A stretch of 64,000 nt of DNA from Scatophagus argus (lineage: Eukaryota; Chordata; Actinopteri; Scatophagidae), in NCBI RefSeq assembly GCF_020382885.2, contig NC_058496.1, forward strand, positions 7,928,501-7,992,500. The letters run 5' to 3'. Below, piece by piece: positions 61,491-64,000 of the stretch; within the stretch, counting starts at the first letter, position 1, and every line of letters starts with the position of its first letter. The position numbers were made by a program, and so were the translations under genes. The notes under the pieces are model-generated. The model worked only from the letters and a program-made list of their open reading frames with translations. It made no database searches and was not told the DNA's origin.

Positions 61491-64000
61491 AAATATATTG
61501 TATCTAAAATTGTGCGCCTCATGTTGCAGAGTGTCTTCTTGTGTAATGTGAAAGAGAGAGAAGCATGTGGGAGAGTATTTTTTTAAGTATTCAAAACAGC
61601 CAAACTTTTGAATGTTGTTTAAAAAGAGTATATGCAAAAGTGCAGATGTGGTATAACATAACTGGTGTGTATGTGTGTGTGTGTATGTATGTATATACAT
61701 AAGTTGGATGTGCTGCAGTGATGAATAGACATGTTCTCCAGATGTTTTTAGGAAACATAAGGTTTTTGTTGTGTAACTTATTTTGACCTATTGAGGACAC
61801 AGTTAACAAGACTAAAAACAATTTTCTAACTGTACAGTACAACTAACTAATTTTTACACAATGTCATCTCTGTGTTACCATCTGCCGTTTTTATGTCAGT
61901 ATTACGATGCTATGGAGTACCTCTAGAGGCGCCAGCAAATTATTATATGTTCACTTGCTTTATCTTGGCCTCAAGGCATATTAGTACATTATGGAAACTG
62001 CCCTCGTGTCATGTCACACTGCCAACGCTTCATCTCACTTGTAGTACCTGTAGAACCACTCTGAGTATATGGTTTCATCATCGTTAATGTGACCCGTCTT
62101 TGAGGGTAAAAATTAAATCTGCTATGTTAGGCGATTTTATGTGCTGTGGAACTAAAGTGATATTCAGATGAAAATGAACCTTATTTCCTACACCTTTTAA
62201 AAACAGTTCACATGTGTTAAGTGATTCGATGTGCAGACAAATCCCTGAGTAATGTGCCTGTGCTTTGGTTTGATTTATGAAGTGTTTCTAACGGTTTTCA
62301 TCCTTAAACTCCACATTAAAAATGTAGAACCACAGCGATTATTGATAGAAAATTACTTGTTAAAAATTCAATTTTATATAAAAATAGCAACCACTTTCTA
62401 TTTCCAAGGTCTCCAAATTGTTTTCTTACATTATGGCAGAGCAAACATTTTGTGTTGTAGGTTGTTGATGGGACAAAACAAAACATTTGATTGCATCGTC
62501 TTGAGCTCCAGCAGAATGACGGCAGTTTTTGAGTTTTCTCAAGTTTTGTAGGCCAAACACTTGAGAAAATGATCTGCTGATCATGTCCATTGACATGAAT
62601 TAGTTTAAGGTGTTAAAGATTTCTCACATAGAACCGTAAATGCCAGAAAGTGCGTGTGGAACTCTGTTGTGTTGTACAAGTGAATCCTTGAGATGTTACA
62701 AGCTGAACACCTTTTTACAGGTGTTGTTTGGACCTGGTTTTTTTTTCATGTGTTCACTTGAGTTGATTTCACTCTTGCAATGAACTTGGTGTAAGATGAG
62801 TCACAGTTGGCCGACCGAGCCCGAACACTTTGGGCTGTGGCTGTAATCTACACATTAGTTAGGCCTGCAGCTCCTTCTACACAACAGAAGAGAATCTATG
62901 CAGTTTTTCCATTTCTGTTTTTAGGAGTTGACCATGTGTTCACTTGTCTTGTTTGGATATTAACAATTCTGTTTGTGTATATAATGTTCAGTATGATACT
63001 TCAGAAAAGGTCACCCTAGTTTGTAATAAATATAAATCTAAGTTTTCAGAACAGATGGAATACAAGCTATATGTATTGCTCTCACCACAGTGGCCTAATC
63101 TAAAAGAAAAAAAAAAATCTGAATATGTTGGTCTCTATAAGTCACCTTCTCTTTTACGTTCAGTACTAAAAGGTGGTATATGTGCTTTGCTGTTGTTTTG
63201 TATCATTTCTATAGTAAATGTTTTGAATTAGGTATAGAGGTAAATAATAAATGGCTATTTTTGTTCAATCTCAGTATTTATTTTCCCTTTTCTTTCATTA
63301 TATACCCTTGTGTTTTTGAGTTCTGTAACAAAAAAAAAAGTCATGTCTTGTGTTTTTTTTTCTTGTGTAAGAACATGTTTTAATAAATTCATGCAAATCA
63401 TCTTTGATCCCGTTATGACGCTCAGAGTTTTGTTAAAAAAAAAAGGTTTACAACCTAAAGACATGGTGGAAGTTAATAGAATGCTTTTATTTTAAAATAA
63501 AATAAATAATCAAATACACGAAAGTGCTTTACAGTGTTGAGACATCACCTTTATCCCAAAGATTATGAACTAAATATTCACATCTGCAGTGGAAAACACT
63601 GAAGTATCCCCAGTCAAGTGGCAGGATTAGAAAATTTTCTTTCCTCCTCATGTCACCAGTAGTCACACTTGATATTGTGATGGGAAATAAAATGCATTAA
63701 AGCTCCCGTGGGACTAAAACTTTAAATGAGAAGAAGGTTACTTCTGATTGTGTAGGGGAAAGATTTTCATGAAAGCAACCCTAAACACAGCAATATCAGA
63801 TTCTAATTAAACATCATCCTGCAGCAGTTGCCATGAATTCAGCAGGTATAGAACCCAAACTGAAGCAACGGGGTGACAAAGTGGGATATAACCAAATGAC
63901 AAGGCAATTATCACTTATTAGCTTTTAGATGAGTCACAACCATTCGCTGCATGCTAGCCACTCATGCTCCCTTTCTCCTCCCGTTATCCAGCTCAGTTGT
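61491..64000. other. AT-rich right end without a visible gene
   Basis: No coding exon seen on either strand; the small frames are T-rich or GT-repeat artefacts. A GT/GTAT tract lies at 61665-61700. Near 63480-63500, TTTTATTTT on the plus strand reads as AATAAA-type signals on the minus strand, so the last 500 bp could be the 3'UTR of a minus-strand gene beyond the window. In human the next gene converging on SART3 is FICD. Confidence 0.5.
61665..61700. repeat. (GT)n/(GTAT)n microsatellite
   Basis: Mixed GT and GTAT units downstream of sart3. Confidence 0.9.

Overview
This is a 64 kb piece of a ray-finned (teleost) fish chromosome, given as genomic DNA with introns. The evidence is vertebrate multi-exon genes with GT/AG junctions, fish-style interspersed repeats, CA/TA microsatellites and a gene order that matches human 12q23-24. 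There are no operons, CRISPR arrays, phage or bacterial features. I found no convincing tRNA, rRNA or snRNA gene by eye.

Left to right: (1) 394-4524 (+), the 3' part of ssh1 (slingshot cofilin phosphatase), with its 3'UTR to about 6.0 kb and an antisense LINE remnant in one intron. (2) 7.1-41.4 kb (+), the coro1c (coronin 1C) locus. The ordinary 473-residue protein is encoded by ten exons between 23510 and 38685 behind a GC-box promoter near 12.4 kb. Upstream lies a second, unadvertised start: a TATA/CArG promoter at 7.1-7.35 kb, a non-coding exon ending at 7434, and one uninterrupted coding exon of about 2.2 kb (9373-11563). Its splice donor is phase-matched to the ATG exon of coro1c. Joined, they would make a coronin 1C of about 1204 residues with a 730-residue acidic, probably disordered N-terminal extension. 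(3) 45837-46589 (+), tmem119. (4) 50305-51717 (+), a single-coding-exon leucine-rich-repeat type I membrane protein that I cannot name. (5) 52269-53427 (-), iscu (mitochondrial Fe-S scaffold). (6) 53659-61189 (+), sart3 (spliceosome recycling factor), which shares a 231 bp bidirectional promoter interval with iscu. From about 61.5 kb to the end no gene is visible, though the right edge may be the 3'UTR of a gene on the minus strand.

The order and relative strands ssh1, coro1c, tmem119, iscu(opposite), sart3 are those of the human region. Human SELPLG, expected between coro1c and tmem119, is not seen, and the LRR gene between tmem119 and iscu has no human counterpart that I can recall at that place. 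ssh1 and coro1c both act on actin filaments (cofilin reactivation; Arp2/3 and filament regulation), so the left half is an actin-turnover neighbourhood. iscu and sart3 are housekeeping genes joined only by their promoter.

Exon borders were set by hand from splice consensus and from reading-frame phase. All exon lengths of ssh1, coro1c, iscu and sart3 close in frame, which is strong internal support. UTR and transcription start positions are approximate.
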